Origin: Moringa oleifera
Taxonomy: Eukaryota; Streptophyta; Magnoliopsida; Brassicales; Moringaceae
Direction of reading: 5' to 3'
Assembly (NCBI GenBank): GCA_021397835.1
Contig: JAJFZO010000902.1
Span: 1,150,001 to 1,214,000, forward strand
DNA: 64,000 bases
The notes beneath the pieces were generated by a model, which searched no databases, had not been told where the DNA came from, and was given only the letters and a program-made list of their open reading frames with translations. This document shows positions 1 to 11,360 of the stretch, in pieces; position 1 is the stretch's first letter; every line of letters begins with the position of its first letter. Position numbers and translations under genes: made by a program.

Positions 1-2387
1 TAAAACTTTAAAATTATTTAAAAATAAAAATTCAATAATTAATAGCATAAGTGAAAATTAAAAAGCTATAAACATATTTAAAAAATTTTGATTTATATTG
101 ATGTTTTTCAAAACAACATAAAAATATAATAACTCAAAAATATAAATAAAAAATTCAAAATACCTAATACAATGGATAAATTTCAAAGAAAAATATTAAA
201 ACACAATAAAAAATTAAATAACAATATAAAAAATAAAATAAAAATTCAAAACTATCTGATCAACAAAAAAAACTAAAAATGTTAAAAAACTGAAAAACCA
301 AAAAAAATTAAAATAAAAAATTCAACAAATTAAAAAAAATCAATGTTAGATTTTATAAAATCTAGAAAATAAAAAAATAGTAAATCATATACTTAGGTAG
401 TAAGAATTTTGCTTTGAGGATTTAAGTAAATGCTTAAATGATTTTAGACCTATTAAGTGATAAACACTCCTCCAAGAATCTCTTAAAAAAGAGAAAGTTA
501 CGAATGTATCTTTAAAAAAAAATTAACCATTATAATTTCATGATTAATGCATTTTAAATAATTCTCTACAAAATTATTTATAAAATTTTTTTTATTACAT
601 AAAAAAATATTCAAAAAGAATAAAGTTACTAAAAATACATATAGTAAAAAAATGTGAAAGAAACTAAAAATACTTGAAAATAAAAATAAATTAAAAAATT
701 CAAAAAATTCAAAATAACTAAAAGAAAATAATAATAAAAGGCAATAGTAAAGCAAAAACATAAATTTTATTTAAAACAAAATTTATCCAAGAAAATCAAG
801 AAAATACATATAATAAAAGGCAATAGTAAAGTAAAACATAAATTTTGTTGGAAACAAGAGGAAAAAATGTAATATAATATAAAAAGGTTAGAAAATTTAA
901 AAAATAAAAAAAATGAGAAAACTATTGTAAAATAATTTAAAACAATTCAAGAATAATAAAATATTCTAAAAAAATTTTGATTTGGATTTGTCTTTTAAAG
1001 AAATATGTAATAAAAATATGATAAATCAAACCATAAAAAAATAAAAATGCAACAAAACATAGAAGTATCTAAAATAATGAATAAAATTCAAAAATCCAAT
1101 AAAAAATAAGTAAAAATTTAAAAATCAAAGAAATTAACAAAATTGCAATTACTCAGCAAGGTCTAGAATTTGTAATTTTGCTAAATTAAAATTAAAATAA
1201 AAATAAAAATATATCAAAAAATCAAATAAAATAAAAAATAAAAAATAAAATGTAATAAAACAAAAAAATCATAAAAATAAAAAATTATAAAAATTTTGAA
1301 AAATTAAAATTTATAAAAATTTTGAAAAATACAAGAAATAAAATAAAAACAAATAAAAGAATTGAAAAACCAAATAAACTATAAAAAAACCAAGAAAAAT
1401 AAAGTAACTGAAAAAAATAAGTGAATAAAACTAAAAACATGCAATAAAATAAAAAATAAATGTAAAAAAATTATTAAGAAATCAAAGTAACTAAAATAAA
1501 ATACAAAAAGAAAATGAAAGAAATCCAAAAAAAAAAAAACAAGAGAATACGTATATATTATCAAAAAAAGATAATAGCAAAGAAATAAACTCTTTGCGAA
1601 GCAACAAAACAGATTTTGATGAAAAAAATATTTTAAAAAGTAATAAAATATTAAATTTAAAAAGAAAATATATCAAGCAAAATCATTAGAAATAAAAAAT
1701 TAATTAAAATAAAAAATGTAATAAAATCAAAAAAATTCAAAGAAAGTAAAAAAAAACTAAAAAAAGAAAAAACACAAAAGATTAGAAAACTTAAAAAATA
1801 AAAATATTGAATAATATAAAATAATTTGTAATATTTAAATAATTCAAGAATCATAAAATATTCTATAGGAAAATAGAAATACTTTTAATTCACATTGATC
1901 TTTTAAAGAAAAATATAATAAAAATACAACAAATCAAACAATAAAAAATATAAACACAACAAAAATATAAAACTTATTTAAAATAATAAATAAAAGTACA
2001 TAAAAAAATAAAATTCAAAATTAGATAAATAAAAAATAAAAATAACAAAATGTAAAAAAATAAACTAATAAAATTAGGACCACTTAGAGAGATCTAATAT
2101 TTGTCATTATATTGTATTAAAATAGTTAAAGATGACAAAAATTCATAAACAAATTTAAATATGAAAAAATCATAAAACAAGTGAAAAATAAAAGCAAATA
2201 AGAAATTAAAAATCAAATAAAATAAAAAATCTAAGAAAATAAAGTTATTGAAAAAATAAGTGCTAGAAAATAAAAATACTCAAAATAAAAAATAATTATG
2301 AGAACTTTTTCTTAAAAAACCAAAAGTAACTAAAAGAAAATAGAAAAAATAGAGTAAATGAAAATTAAACAAAGTCAAGACAATACA

Positions 2388-2450
<63 letters not shown>

Positions 2451-3575
2451 ATATACATAAAGAGGCAATTGTAAAGAAACTAAACTCTTTGCAAAGTAAG
2501 AAAATAATTTTTTATTAAAAATAAAATAGTAAAAATAAAATAAAACAAATATAAAAATATTTCAAAAAATTATTAATAAATCAAATAAAATAAAAATATA
2601 AAAAATATTATAAAATCCAAAAAAATCAAAGAAAACAGTTAAAAATACAAAATATTAACAAACTAAAAAAAGAGAATAAAATAATATAAAACAATTTAAA
2701 ACAATTAAAGAATCATAAAATATTCTATAAAAGAATTTAAAAAAATTGATTTGTATTGATCTTTTAAAGAAAATTATAATAAAAACAAAATAAGTCAACC
2801 AGTAAAAAAAATAAAAATACAACAAAAAGTGAAAAAATATATAAAATATAAAATATAAAATTTTTAATAAAATTCAAAAAACTAAAAAAAGTAAAAAGTC
2901 AACAAAAGTTAAACCAAATAAGCTAACAAAATTGCAACCACTTGATGAGATTAAATATTTATTATTTTGTTGAATTAAAATAAATAAAAATAAAAAGAAT
3001 AAAAAATAAAAAATAAAAAAATTTTAAAAATTTTAAAAATAAAATGAAAGTAAACAAAAAATATTGGAAAACCAAATAAACCAAAAAATAACTAAAATAA
3101 AATTAATAAGCTAAAATAAAATATCAAAAACATTAAAAATATCAAAAAATTAAAATATAATGAAAAAAATTAAAATATAATAAAATCAAAAAAATAAAAA
3201 ATAATTGAAAAACACGAAAGATTTAAAAACTTAAACAATAAGAAATGAGAAAAAACTAATTAAAATAATTCAAAATAATTCAAAAATCATAAAATATTCT
3301 ATAAAAATAATTTAAAATTACATTTGCATTGATCTTTTAATGAAAAATGTGATAAAAATACAATAAATCAAATAGTAAAAAAGGTTCAACAAAAACATAA
3401 AAGTATCTAAAATAAATAAATAAATAATATATAAAAATAAAATAAAATTTATAATTGAAATAAAATATAAATAGTAACAAAAGTTAAAACTCAAATAAAT
3501 TAACAAAATAGCAACCACATGGTTAAGTCTAATATCTGTAATTTTATTAAATTAAAATATAAAAAAAATAAAAGT
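1..3575. repeat. A-rich diverged tandem array, block 1 (copy A)
   Basis: Extremely A-rich on the plus strand, with strong A-over-T asymmetry and no coding signal. It is not random. A landmark of the form TATTCTA, then an A-rich spacer, then ATTGATCTTTTAAAG recurs near 960, 1855, 2718 and 3290. A second landmark (AAATTGCAACCACTTGG-like, then TTTGTTAAATTAAA) recurs near 1135, 2070, 2925 and 3500. A third (ACTCTTTGCAAAG-like) occurs near 1590 and 2485. The spacings imply diverged repeats of about 0.6-0.9 kb. The origin of the unit is unknown. Confidence 0.75.
2383..2459. repeat. Compound ACAT/AT/GTAT microsatellite (copy A)
   Basis: A run of ACAT repeats passes into AT repeats and ends in two GTAT repeats. 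Because ACAT and GTAT are near complements, the tract is partly self-complementary. In copy B the same locus has fewer AT and more GTAT repeats. Confidence 0.9.
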
Positions 3576-3589
3576 TAGCGATAACCCCA

Positions 3590-4060
3590 TCATGGAACTG
3601 AATTTTGTAGTTTCTTGAAAAAAAAACTTTCTTGAAATCTTGATAGATCTTTAATAGGTTACGATACTAGTTGTGCAATATAACTTCTATTGTAATATTC
3701 TGTAAACTCAACCCTCGACTTTTTTTGATTCTTGTAAAGCAAACAATAAGTAATTTTTAGGGAAAAAAAAACTCATATCAATCACTATCTTGAATCCAAC
3801 TTCACATATGCATCAAGAATAAATCCAACACAAGACATTAGTAGCTAAAGATACTTGATCTTCCTATACAATTGATGGAACTCTCTCATAAAGACCCAAA
3901 GAATTTCATCAATTATAGGCCTATAATTCTTCAATTACAATCAAAGGTTAATACTTCCTAAAAGACTCAATCAATGAGGGTACAAAACTTTCAGTAGCAG
4001 CGAAAAGGCTGAAAAATACAAGAGCTTTATATGCTGCCTCTTCTATTAATAAGCTAACAA
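3590..4060 (-). mobile_element. Ty1/copia LTR-like segment (copy A)
   Basis: This lies directly downstream, on the minus strand, of the RNase H remnant. About 290 bp of it (3768-4060) matches 21238-21525. Read on the minus strand, it starts after a purine-rich stretch (CAGGTGGCAAAAT, a possible polypurine tract) with TGTTAGC and carries a TATAAAG box shortly after. All of this fits an LTR of this retrotransposon family. The 3' edge is not fixed; 3590 is where A-rich repeat gives way to unique sequence. LTR identity is inferred from position and motifs, because no intact pair of LTRs flanks one element here. Confidence 0.55.
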
Positions 4061-4228
4061 ATTTTGCCACCTGTGCAGTAAGCTTATGACTTGGATGATA
4101 CTCATTCGTTCAAATCACCTTCCATGTTTTTAATGACTGAGCTATTAGATCCAGAGGCGACACCATGAGAAGTCTTTACTGTCATTTTTTGCTGGATCAT
4201 CTTCTTCTTTAACAGACACCCTCTTAAT

Positions 4229-4732
4229 CTAAAGTGCATGTTCAACCTTTGATTCATTCTGCATCATCCAATACCAATCCCAATAATCTTTTAATACTTT
4301 ATGTAGTTTTTCAGAAGAAACAGGTTTTATGGCCATATCAGAGGGGCTATTGTCAGTGGCAACCTTTTTTAGTATGAGTCCTTGTTCTACTTTCTCTCTT
4401 TTAACATGATACTTCACATTAAAGTGTTTCATGCATTCATGGTAGGTTGGATTCTGGTAGAGATGGATTGCAGATAGGTTATCTGAAAACACAATAACGG
4501 GACCTCTATAGAACTACAATTCCCTGAGTAGCCCCAGCAACCTGGTAGCTTCCTTAAAACCTTCTATAATTGCTATGTACTCTGCCTCAATGTTGGATAA
4601 AGCAATAATAGCTTGAAATTAAGCTTTCTAGCTCACAAAACGTTCTTTAAACATTAAAATATAAGCATAAAGAGATCTTCTTTGCCTTCGTCTGTTGTAA
4701 AATCAGAGTCTACATAACCCTTTCATCCTTTA
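4229..4732 (-). pseudogene. Ty1/copia pol fragment, RNase H end (copy A)
   Basis: Minus-strand translation gives three hallmarks of the plant copia RNase H domain in order: GYVDSDFTTD near 4720, then ALSNIEAEYIA near 4590, then DNLSAIHLYQNPTYHE near 4475. These match the usual GYVDSDYAG, ALSTTEAEYMA and DNQSAIHLAKNPVFHE-type blocks. A frameshift and stops separate the blocks; the last 87 codons are open and end at 4229. Reverse transcriptase, integrase and gag are absent, because the fragment is cut at 4732 where CCCH/ankyrin-related sequence begins. Reading up to that edge, only the C-terminal part of pol survives. Confidence 0.85.
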
Positions 4733-5485
4733 GTGAATTAAATTTTTTATGTTAGCTTTTTGAATTTGAATGAAGATTCAATTAGAGAAAGTTTTAGTAG
4801 CTAAAAAGCCCTCATTTAGCCTTGTTTAACACTATGACTTAAAGCTGGCAGATTCCATGGTTAACTATAATGCCCACTCATATCAAAGGGAAAAAACAAC
4901 AAGTTTCCATGATAGTCACTTATGGGAAATCATATCTTGTTCATCATCTCCATTGTACATTTTCTATGACTCAATTTAGCTAAACTGTTAGAATCTATTA
5001 CCAATCAGCAAGAGTTGTAGGAACAGAACTATTGCATAATAATGGTAGGCCAAAATATCATTATCAACATAACTTTTTCACAGAGCAACTAAGGAATCAT
5101 AAGCAACATCTTATACAATGGTTTAACTAAAGCATTAAACATAAGATTTTAGAAAAGCTTAAACAAGAAGGCGTACACACTAAAGTTGACGTGAATTGCA
5201 CACATGGTATGGATAAAAGCACTACCCTTCATTGTACTACTTATGATGGATTTATTAATGTAGCAAATGTTGTTAAGCTGCTTTTATCTACAGGCACTAA
5301 TCTAAACTGCATTAATGCCAATGGTTATCATCCTTTAATGCTATTTTTGATCATCCAAAGCCCTAAAGCATGAGAATTTCTCTCGAAGTGCTTATGCTTG
5401 GTTTATAAGCGAGCGAAAACTAAGGGCGTGCATTAATAGCTAAAATTCTGGCTTACTTATTCTTTCTTCCTCATCAAAGCAAGGG
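4733..5485 (+). pseudogene. CCCH zinc-finger/ankyrin protein fragment (copy A)
   Basis: Positions 5184-5373 encode an ankyrin-type stretch with GMDKSTTLHC, then VVKLLLSTGTNLNCINANGY. This corresponds to the second ankyrin repeat of plant tandem-CCCH proteins, whose usual form is CGMDKSTALHCAASGGS...VVKLLLSAGADPNCMDANG. Conserved Ala, Asp and Pro positions are substituted, and the sequence after it is out of frame. The leading 450 bases match 47203-47655 but give no continuous frame. The zinc-finger domain is absent; sequence passes into the 165-bp array at about 5485. In the intact family these are nuclear or cytoplasmic RNA-binding stress regulators; this fragment cannot act as one. Confidence 0.75.
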
Positions 5486-8030
5486 ATGTGAGAAAGAGTA
5501 GGAGGGAAGGAAAAATGAGCTAAATACATGAGTGTGATTCTTTAAATAGCTACCTCACGGTTTAATTTTGGAAGCACGCAAAAGGTGTATTTCTATTTAC
5601 CTATTTTTTCTTGAATTCTCATGAAATTGAAAATGATTTTAAGAGAGAGAGGGAGAAGGAAAGTAGCAGAAAAGGGAGAAAGTATAGAATACGTGAGTGT
5701 TATTCTTTAAATAGCTACTTGTTGGTTTAATTTTGAAAGCATGTAGGAGACATATTTCTATTTCCTTGTTTCTTCTTGAATTCTCAAGGAATCAAAGAGG
5801 ATTTTGAGAGAGAGGAGTAGAGGAGGAAAATAGATCAGAATTCATGAATGTTGTTCTTTAAATAGCTGCCCGATGGTCTAATTTTGAAAGCATGCAAGAG
5901 GTATATTTTTGTTTCTTTGTTTCTTTTTGAATTCTCCAAGAACCAAAGAGAATTTCAACAGAGAGATAGGCGGAGAGAGCAACAGAAAAGGAAGAAGGTG
6001 CAACATACCTAAGTGCTATTCTTTGAATAGCTACCTAATGATTTAATTTTGAAAGCATGCAAGAGACATATTATTGTTTCCCTATTTCTTCTAGAATTTT
6101 TGAAGAATTAAAGGTGATTTTTGAGAGAGAAATGGAGGGAGAGAGCAGTAAGGAAAAAAGGTGCAGAATACGTAAAAATTACTTTTTAAAAGCACACAAG
6201 AGACATGTTTTAATGTTAAAAGCACACAAGAGACATGTTTCTTTTCCCCTCTTTCTTCTTGAATTCTCAAAGAATTGACAATGATTTTGAGAGAGAGAAA
6301 GGAGAAGAGAGAGAGCAGCACAAGAGGAAGAAGGTGCAAAATCCGTGAGTGCTATTATTTATATAGCGGCTTGATGGTTTAATTTTGAAAGTAAGCAAGA
6401 GGTGAGTTTTTATTTTCCTATTTCTTGTTGAATTTCTAAGAAATCAAAAAGGATTTTGAGAGAAAGAGTTAGGAGAGAGAGTCACAGATGAGGAAAAAGA
6501 TATAGAATACGTAAGTGTTATTCTTTAAATAGCTACCCAATGGTTTTATTTCGAAAGCATACAAGAGGCATGTTTTTGTTTCCTTATTTCTTCTTAAATT
6601 GAGAAAGGGGGGAGAAAGTAGTAAAGGAATAAGGTGTAGAATATGTGAGTGCTATTCTTCAAATATCTACTAAATGATTTAATGTTGAAAGCATACAAGA
6701 GACATGTTTTTGATTTCTTATTTCTTGTTGAATTCTTAAGGAACTGACATGGGTTTTGAGAGAGAGATACGGGAAGAGAGAGAGCAATAAAAGAGGAAAA
6801 AAGGGCAAAATACGTGAGTACTATTCTTTAAATAGCTACCCAACAGTTTAATTTTGAAAGCATGCAAGAGGTAAGTTTCTGTTTCACTATTTCTTCTTGA
6901 ATTCTCCAGGTATCAAAGAGGATTTCGAGAGAGATGAGGCGTGAGAAAGCATTAGAGGAGGAAGAAGGTGAAGCATACATGAGTGCTATTCTTTAAATAG
7001 CTACCCAATGGTTTAATTTTGAAAGCATGCAAGAGGTAAGTTTCTGTTTCACTATTTCTTCTTGAATTCTCCAGGTATCAAAGAGGATTTCGAGAGAGAT
7101 GAGGCGTGAGAAAGCATTAGAGGAGGAAGAAGGTGAAGCATACATGAGTGCTATTCTTCAAATAGTTGCACAATGGATTAATTTTAAAGGCATGCAAGAG
7201 AGATCTTTTTGTTTCCTTATTTCTTTTTGAATTTTGAAGGAATCAAACATGATTTTAAGAGAAAGAGAGGGAAAGAGAGAGCCGCAATGGAAGAAGGTGC
7301 AAATAAGTGGGTGTTATTCTTTACATTACTGCTGAATGGTTTAATTTTGAAAGCACACAAGAGGCATGTTTTTGTTTACCTATTTCTTCTTGAATTCTCA
7401 TGGAATCAAAGATGATTTTGAGAGAGAGAGAGGGAGAGAGGGAGAGCAGTAAAAGAGGAAGAAGGTGTAGAATACGTAAGTGTTATTCTTTAAATAGCTG
7501 TTTGATGGTTTAATTTTGAAAGTATGCAGGAGATTTATTTCTGTTTTTCTATTTCTTCTTGAATTCTCAAGGAACTATAAAGGAGTTGGGGGGGGGGGAG
7601 GGGAGAAAGAGTAGTAAAGGAGGAAGAAGGTACAGAATATATGAGTTCTATTCTTTAAATCACTGCCCAATGATTTACTTTTGAAAGCATGCAAGAGGTA
7701 TGTTTCTGTTTTCCCATTTCTTCTTCAATTGTCAAAGAATTAAATAGGATTTTGAAAAGAAAGAGAGTTATAGAGAGAGCAGTAGCAGATAAAGAAGAAG
7801 GAGCAGAATACGTGAATGCTATTCTTTAAATAATTGCACAATGATTTTATCTTGAAAGCACGCAAGAAGTGTGTTTCTATTTTTCTATTTTTTTTTCTTG
7901 AATTCTCAAGTAATCAATGAGGATCTTGAGAGAGAGAAAGGGGAGAGAGAGAGAGAGCAATAGAGGACGAAGAAGGTATCGAACACGTGAGTACTATTCT
8001 TTAAGTGACTGCTCAACGGTTTAATTTTCA
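5486..8030. repeat. Tandem array of ~165-bp GA-rich units (copy A)
   Basis: About 16 units, each reading roughly CTTTAAATAGCTACCCAATGG, AAAGCATGCAAGAGG, TTTCTTCTTGAATTCTCAAGG, TTTTGAGAGAGAG, then GAGGAAGAAGGTGCAGAATACG. The CTTTAAATAGCT landmark recurs near 5542, 5705, 5856, 6020, 6355, 6521, 6826, 6990, 7489 and onward. Units 6856-7020 and 7021-7185 are identical over about 130 bp, a very recent duplication absent from copy B. An 11-base G run sits at 7588-7598. Open frames here are low-complexity artefacts. The unit resembles single sequences at 48110-48290 and 49787-49910. Confidence 0.9.
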
Positions 8031-8118
8031 AGTAATTTGATAATCATTCTCATTTGATATCATTATTGTTCATTTCCTTTCATGCGTACTCTTTTTAACT
8101 TGAATGAAATGTGATTTT
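8029..8118 (+). repeat. 90-bp dispersed repeat flanking A-rich block 2 (copy A)
   Basis: Sequence beginning CAAGTAATTTGATAATCATT and ending with a GAATGAAATGTGATTTTA-like stretch is repeated at 10757-10843 in the same orientation with modest divergence. The two copies bracket the second A-rich array and about 700 bp of other DNA, so they could mark an insertion or duplication boundary. Confidence 0.7.
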
Positions 8119-10075
8119 ATTCGAAAAATATTTAAAAATAAAATATTAAATTTAAAAAATATATATATATTAAGTAAAATCATTAAAAAATCAATAAAAA
8201 CAATAAAATGTAATAAAATCTAAAAAATTCAAAAAACTAAAAAAAGAAAAAGAAAAAACAAAAAGATTAGAAACTTAAAAAATGAAAAATTAGAAAAAAA
8301 TATTGTAAAAAAATTATTAATTTAAAATAATTCAAGAATCATAAAATATTTTTTAAAAATCAAAATAATTTTGATTTACATTATTTTTTTTAAAAATGTA
8401 ATAAAAATACAACAAATAAAATAATAAAAAATATAAACCTAATGAAAAAAATGAAATTTATCTAAAGTAATAAATGAAAGTGCGTAAAAAAATAAATTAA
8501 AAATTAAATAATAATAATAATAAAATTATCACCACTTAGTATTAAAGTAGTAAAAGATGATAAAAATTCAAAAAAAAAATAAAAATACAAAAAATATAAA
8601 CAAAGTGAGAAATAAAAGTAAATAAAAAAATAAATAAAATTAAAAATTTAAGAAAAATAAAGTTACTAAAAAATAAATACTAAAAAATAAAAATACTCAA
8701 TAAAATAAAAATAATTATGAAAAAAATTAAAAAAACCAAAAGTAACTAAAATACAATTAAAAATAGTAAAAGAACATCAAACGAAGCCAAATAAATAGTA
8801 AAAATAAAAAGAAACAAACCTCTTTTGTTTGATTAAAAGATAATACGTACAAAAATAAATTTTGTTTGATTAAAAGAAACTAAACTCTTTGCAAAGTAAG
8901 AAAATAAATTTTGTTGGAAAACAAAATAGTAGAAATAAAGTAAAATATAAAAATATATTAAAAAATTATTAAAAATAAACAAAATAAAAATAGAAAAAAT
9001 TACAAAATCCAAAAAATTCAAAGAAAAAGTGAATTATTAAAAAATATAAACTTAAAAACTTAAAAAATATAAAAAATAAAATAATTTAAAATAATTAAAG
9101 AATCATAAAATATTATATAAAAAATTAAAAATTGATTTATATTGATCTTTTAAAGAAAAATATAATATAAATAATATAAATCAAATAGTAAAAAATAAAA
9201 ATACAACCAAAATCAAAAGAATATCCAAATAAATAAAAATATAAATTCTTTAATAAAATTTAAAAAATAAAAAAAATAAAAAGTAAAAAGTAAACAAAAG
9301 CTGAACCATATAAATTAACGAAATTGCAACCACTTGGTGAAGTTTAATATTTTTTATTTTGTTAAATTAAAATAAACAAAAATAAAAAATACAAATTTTT
9401 TTTAAAAAATAAAAGTAAATAAAAAAATTTTAAAAATAAAAAAAAAGTTGCTGAAAGAAAATAATGAAAGAAAGTAAAAAATAAAACTCAATGTAACTTA
9501 AAGAAAATAGAAAAAAGTAAAAAAATCCAACAAAATTAAGAAAATACATATAGAAAAAGATATCAGTAAAAAGACAAAACTCTTTGCAAAGTCAAAAAAA
9601 AAAAAGATTTTATTGAAAAAATAATAAAAGATAAAATAAAATAAATATTAAATATATCATAAAACTTAAAATAAAAAATTAAAATATAATAAAATCTTAA
9701 AAATCAAAGAAAATAAAAAATAATTGGAAAACACAAAAGATTAAAAAATTTAAAATGAGAAATGATAAAAAATTAACTTAAAACAATTTAAGAATCATAA
9801 AATATTCTATAGAAACAATTTAAAATTACATTTTCATTGATCTTTTAAGAAAAAAGTGTGATAAAAATACAATAAATCAAATAGTAAAGAAATCAATAAA
9901 AATATAAAATCATCTAAAATAAATAAATAAAAGAATGTAAAAATAAAATTTAAAATTAAATAAAAATATAAATAGTAACAAAAGCTAAAATCCAAATAAA
10001 TTAACAAAACCACAACTACATAGTGAGGTTTAATATTTGTAATTTTGTTAAATTAAAGTATAATAATATAACAAA
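8119..10075. repeat. A-rich diverged tandem array, block 2 (copy A)
   Basis: Same repeat family as 1-3575. The ATTGATCTTTTAAAG-type landmark recurs near 8342 (degenerate), 9105 and 9793. The CAACCACTTGG/TTAAATTAAA landmark occurs near 8523, 9317 and 10002, and CTCTTTGCAAAG near 8887 and 9570. Repeat spacing is about 0.7-0.8 kb. No coding content. Confidence 0.75.
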
Positions 10076-10756
10076 AGCTATAAAAAATCAAATTTGAATC
10101 GCTTTTTTTATGCAATGATCCGAGATGAAAAAAAATTGATTTTGAAATATTCTGAAATAATTCTCTTTTAGCACCAAAATGATGTTAAATTTGGTGTATA
10201 GAGTTGAGATGGCCTAATTGGACTCCACGGGACAACCATCATGATATGCATGGCCAATCAAATAATTGGACTATGATATGTATTGCTTTTGTAGCATATG
10301 ACTCACCCATGGGTCCTTTCTTAAGGTATTAATAAAATTTACATTATAACCTTTTGCATTGTAGTCAACACTTTCTTTTTTTAAACGATATATCAACATA
10401 TTTTGTTGAATTAATAAAGAAATAGTAATTTAAAATAATTTAATAAAATTATTTATTCATTTTTATATTAATATAATAAATTATAAATAGTAATTTTATA
10501 TTTTATCTTAAAACTTAACATTAAATTTAAATTAGTAAAAAAATCTTTACCTGTTTTTATGACTTATTGTGCAAGTTTAAATGGGTGAGAATAGTTATGA
10601 ATCGATATATTTATGATATTGTAATGATAGTTGAAATAGAGCCCATGGGCCAGCATGCTTAGCGATCCAAACTTAAAGCTCAAACTCTTTACTATTATTA
10701 AATTCTTGATCATGCTCTTCTTGAAAAGATTTAGCTCTTCAATCAATCTAGATCCT

Positions 10757-10843
10757 TCAAGTAATCAGATAATCATTCTCGTTTGATGTCATCATCGTTC
10801 ATTTCCTTCATGCTTACTCTTTTAATCTGAACGAAATGTAATT
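10757..10843 (+). repeat. 90-bp dispersed repeat, second copy (copy A)
   Basis: Matches 8029-8118 in direct orientation (GATAATCATTCTCGTTTGAT core). Confidence 0.7.
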
Positions 10844-11318
10844 TAACAAATTATCCACAACGAGAAGTTCCATTGTACACCCACGTATACCTATTTTAGT
10901 GGTGATCGAGAGTATAGAGCTTTCCTTTGGATCCACGGGTACCCATTCTATATAATTAATGCTGATTTAATAAGCCAATTCAAATGAGAAGTTTACCTCT
11001 GCTTACAATTACTCATTCTCAACATAATGATTTAACAAATATTATTGTCAAAGTATTTCAAAAAACTTTTAAATGAAATATATTAATTAATGGTAATTTT
11101 ATTGTTTTATTTTATTTAATATTGCATATATTATTTATTTTGAGAATATTTCTTATAATCTTAGAACAATCAAAAATAAAAAATCTAAGTAATACAATAA
11201 TTTTTAAAAAATACGATATGTTAAGATTAAATTGTGTTCAACCCCCTTCAAGTAAAAACTTAAAGGTACATATAAAAAAATGCACTCTAAATTGTAAAGG
11301 CTTATTAATTTAAATTTT

Positions 11319-11360
11319 GATATATCAATAGAATTAATTGTATATCTCTATTGATATATC
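11319..11360. repeat. Perfect 14-bp inverted repeat (copy A)
   Basis: Arms GATATATCAATAGA (11319-11332) and TCTATTGATATATC (11347-11360) are exact reverse complements around a 14-base loop. They are preserved in copy B at 60989-61030. It is a short hairpin in AT-rich DNA, and its function is unknown. Confidence 0.8.

Noticed and set aside
498..761. Phe/Leu-rich minus-strand frames throughout the A-rich arrays, such as 498-761, 1379-1564 and 51616-51873
   Set aside because: These are translations of A-rich DNA read as T-rich codons (TTT, TTA, ATT). No domain, and frames shift between copies A and B.
6057..6278. Frames in the 165-bp array with repeated KAHKRHV motifs (6057-6278, 7209-7415 and copy B equivalents)
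   Set aside because: The peptide repeat is a direct consequence of AAAGCACACAAGAGACATG in the tandem units. Most units break the frame because unit length is not kept in multiples of three.
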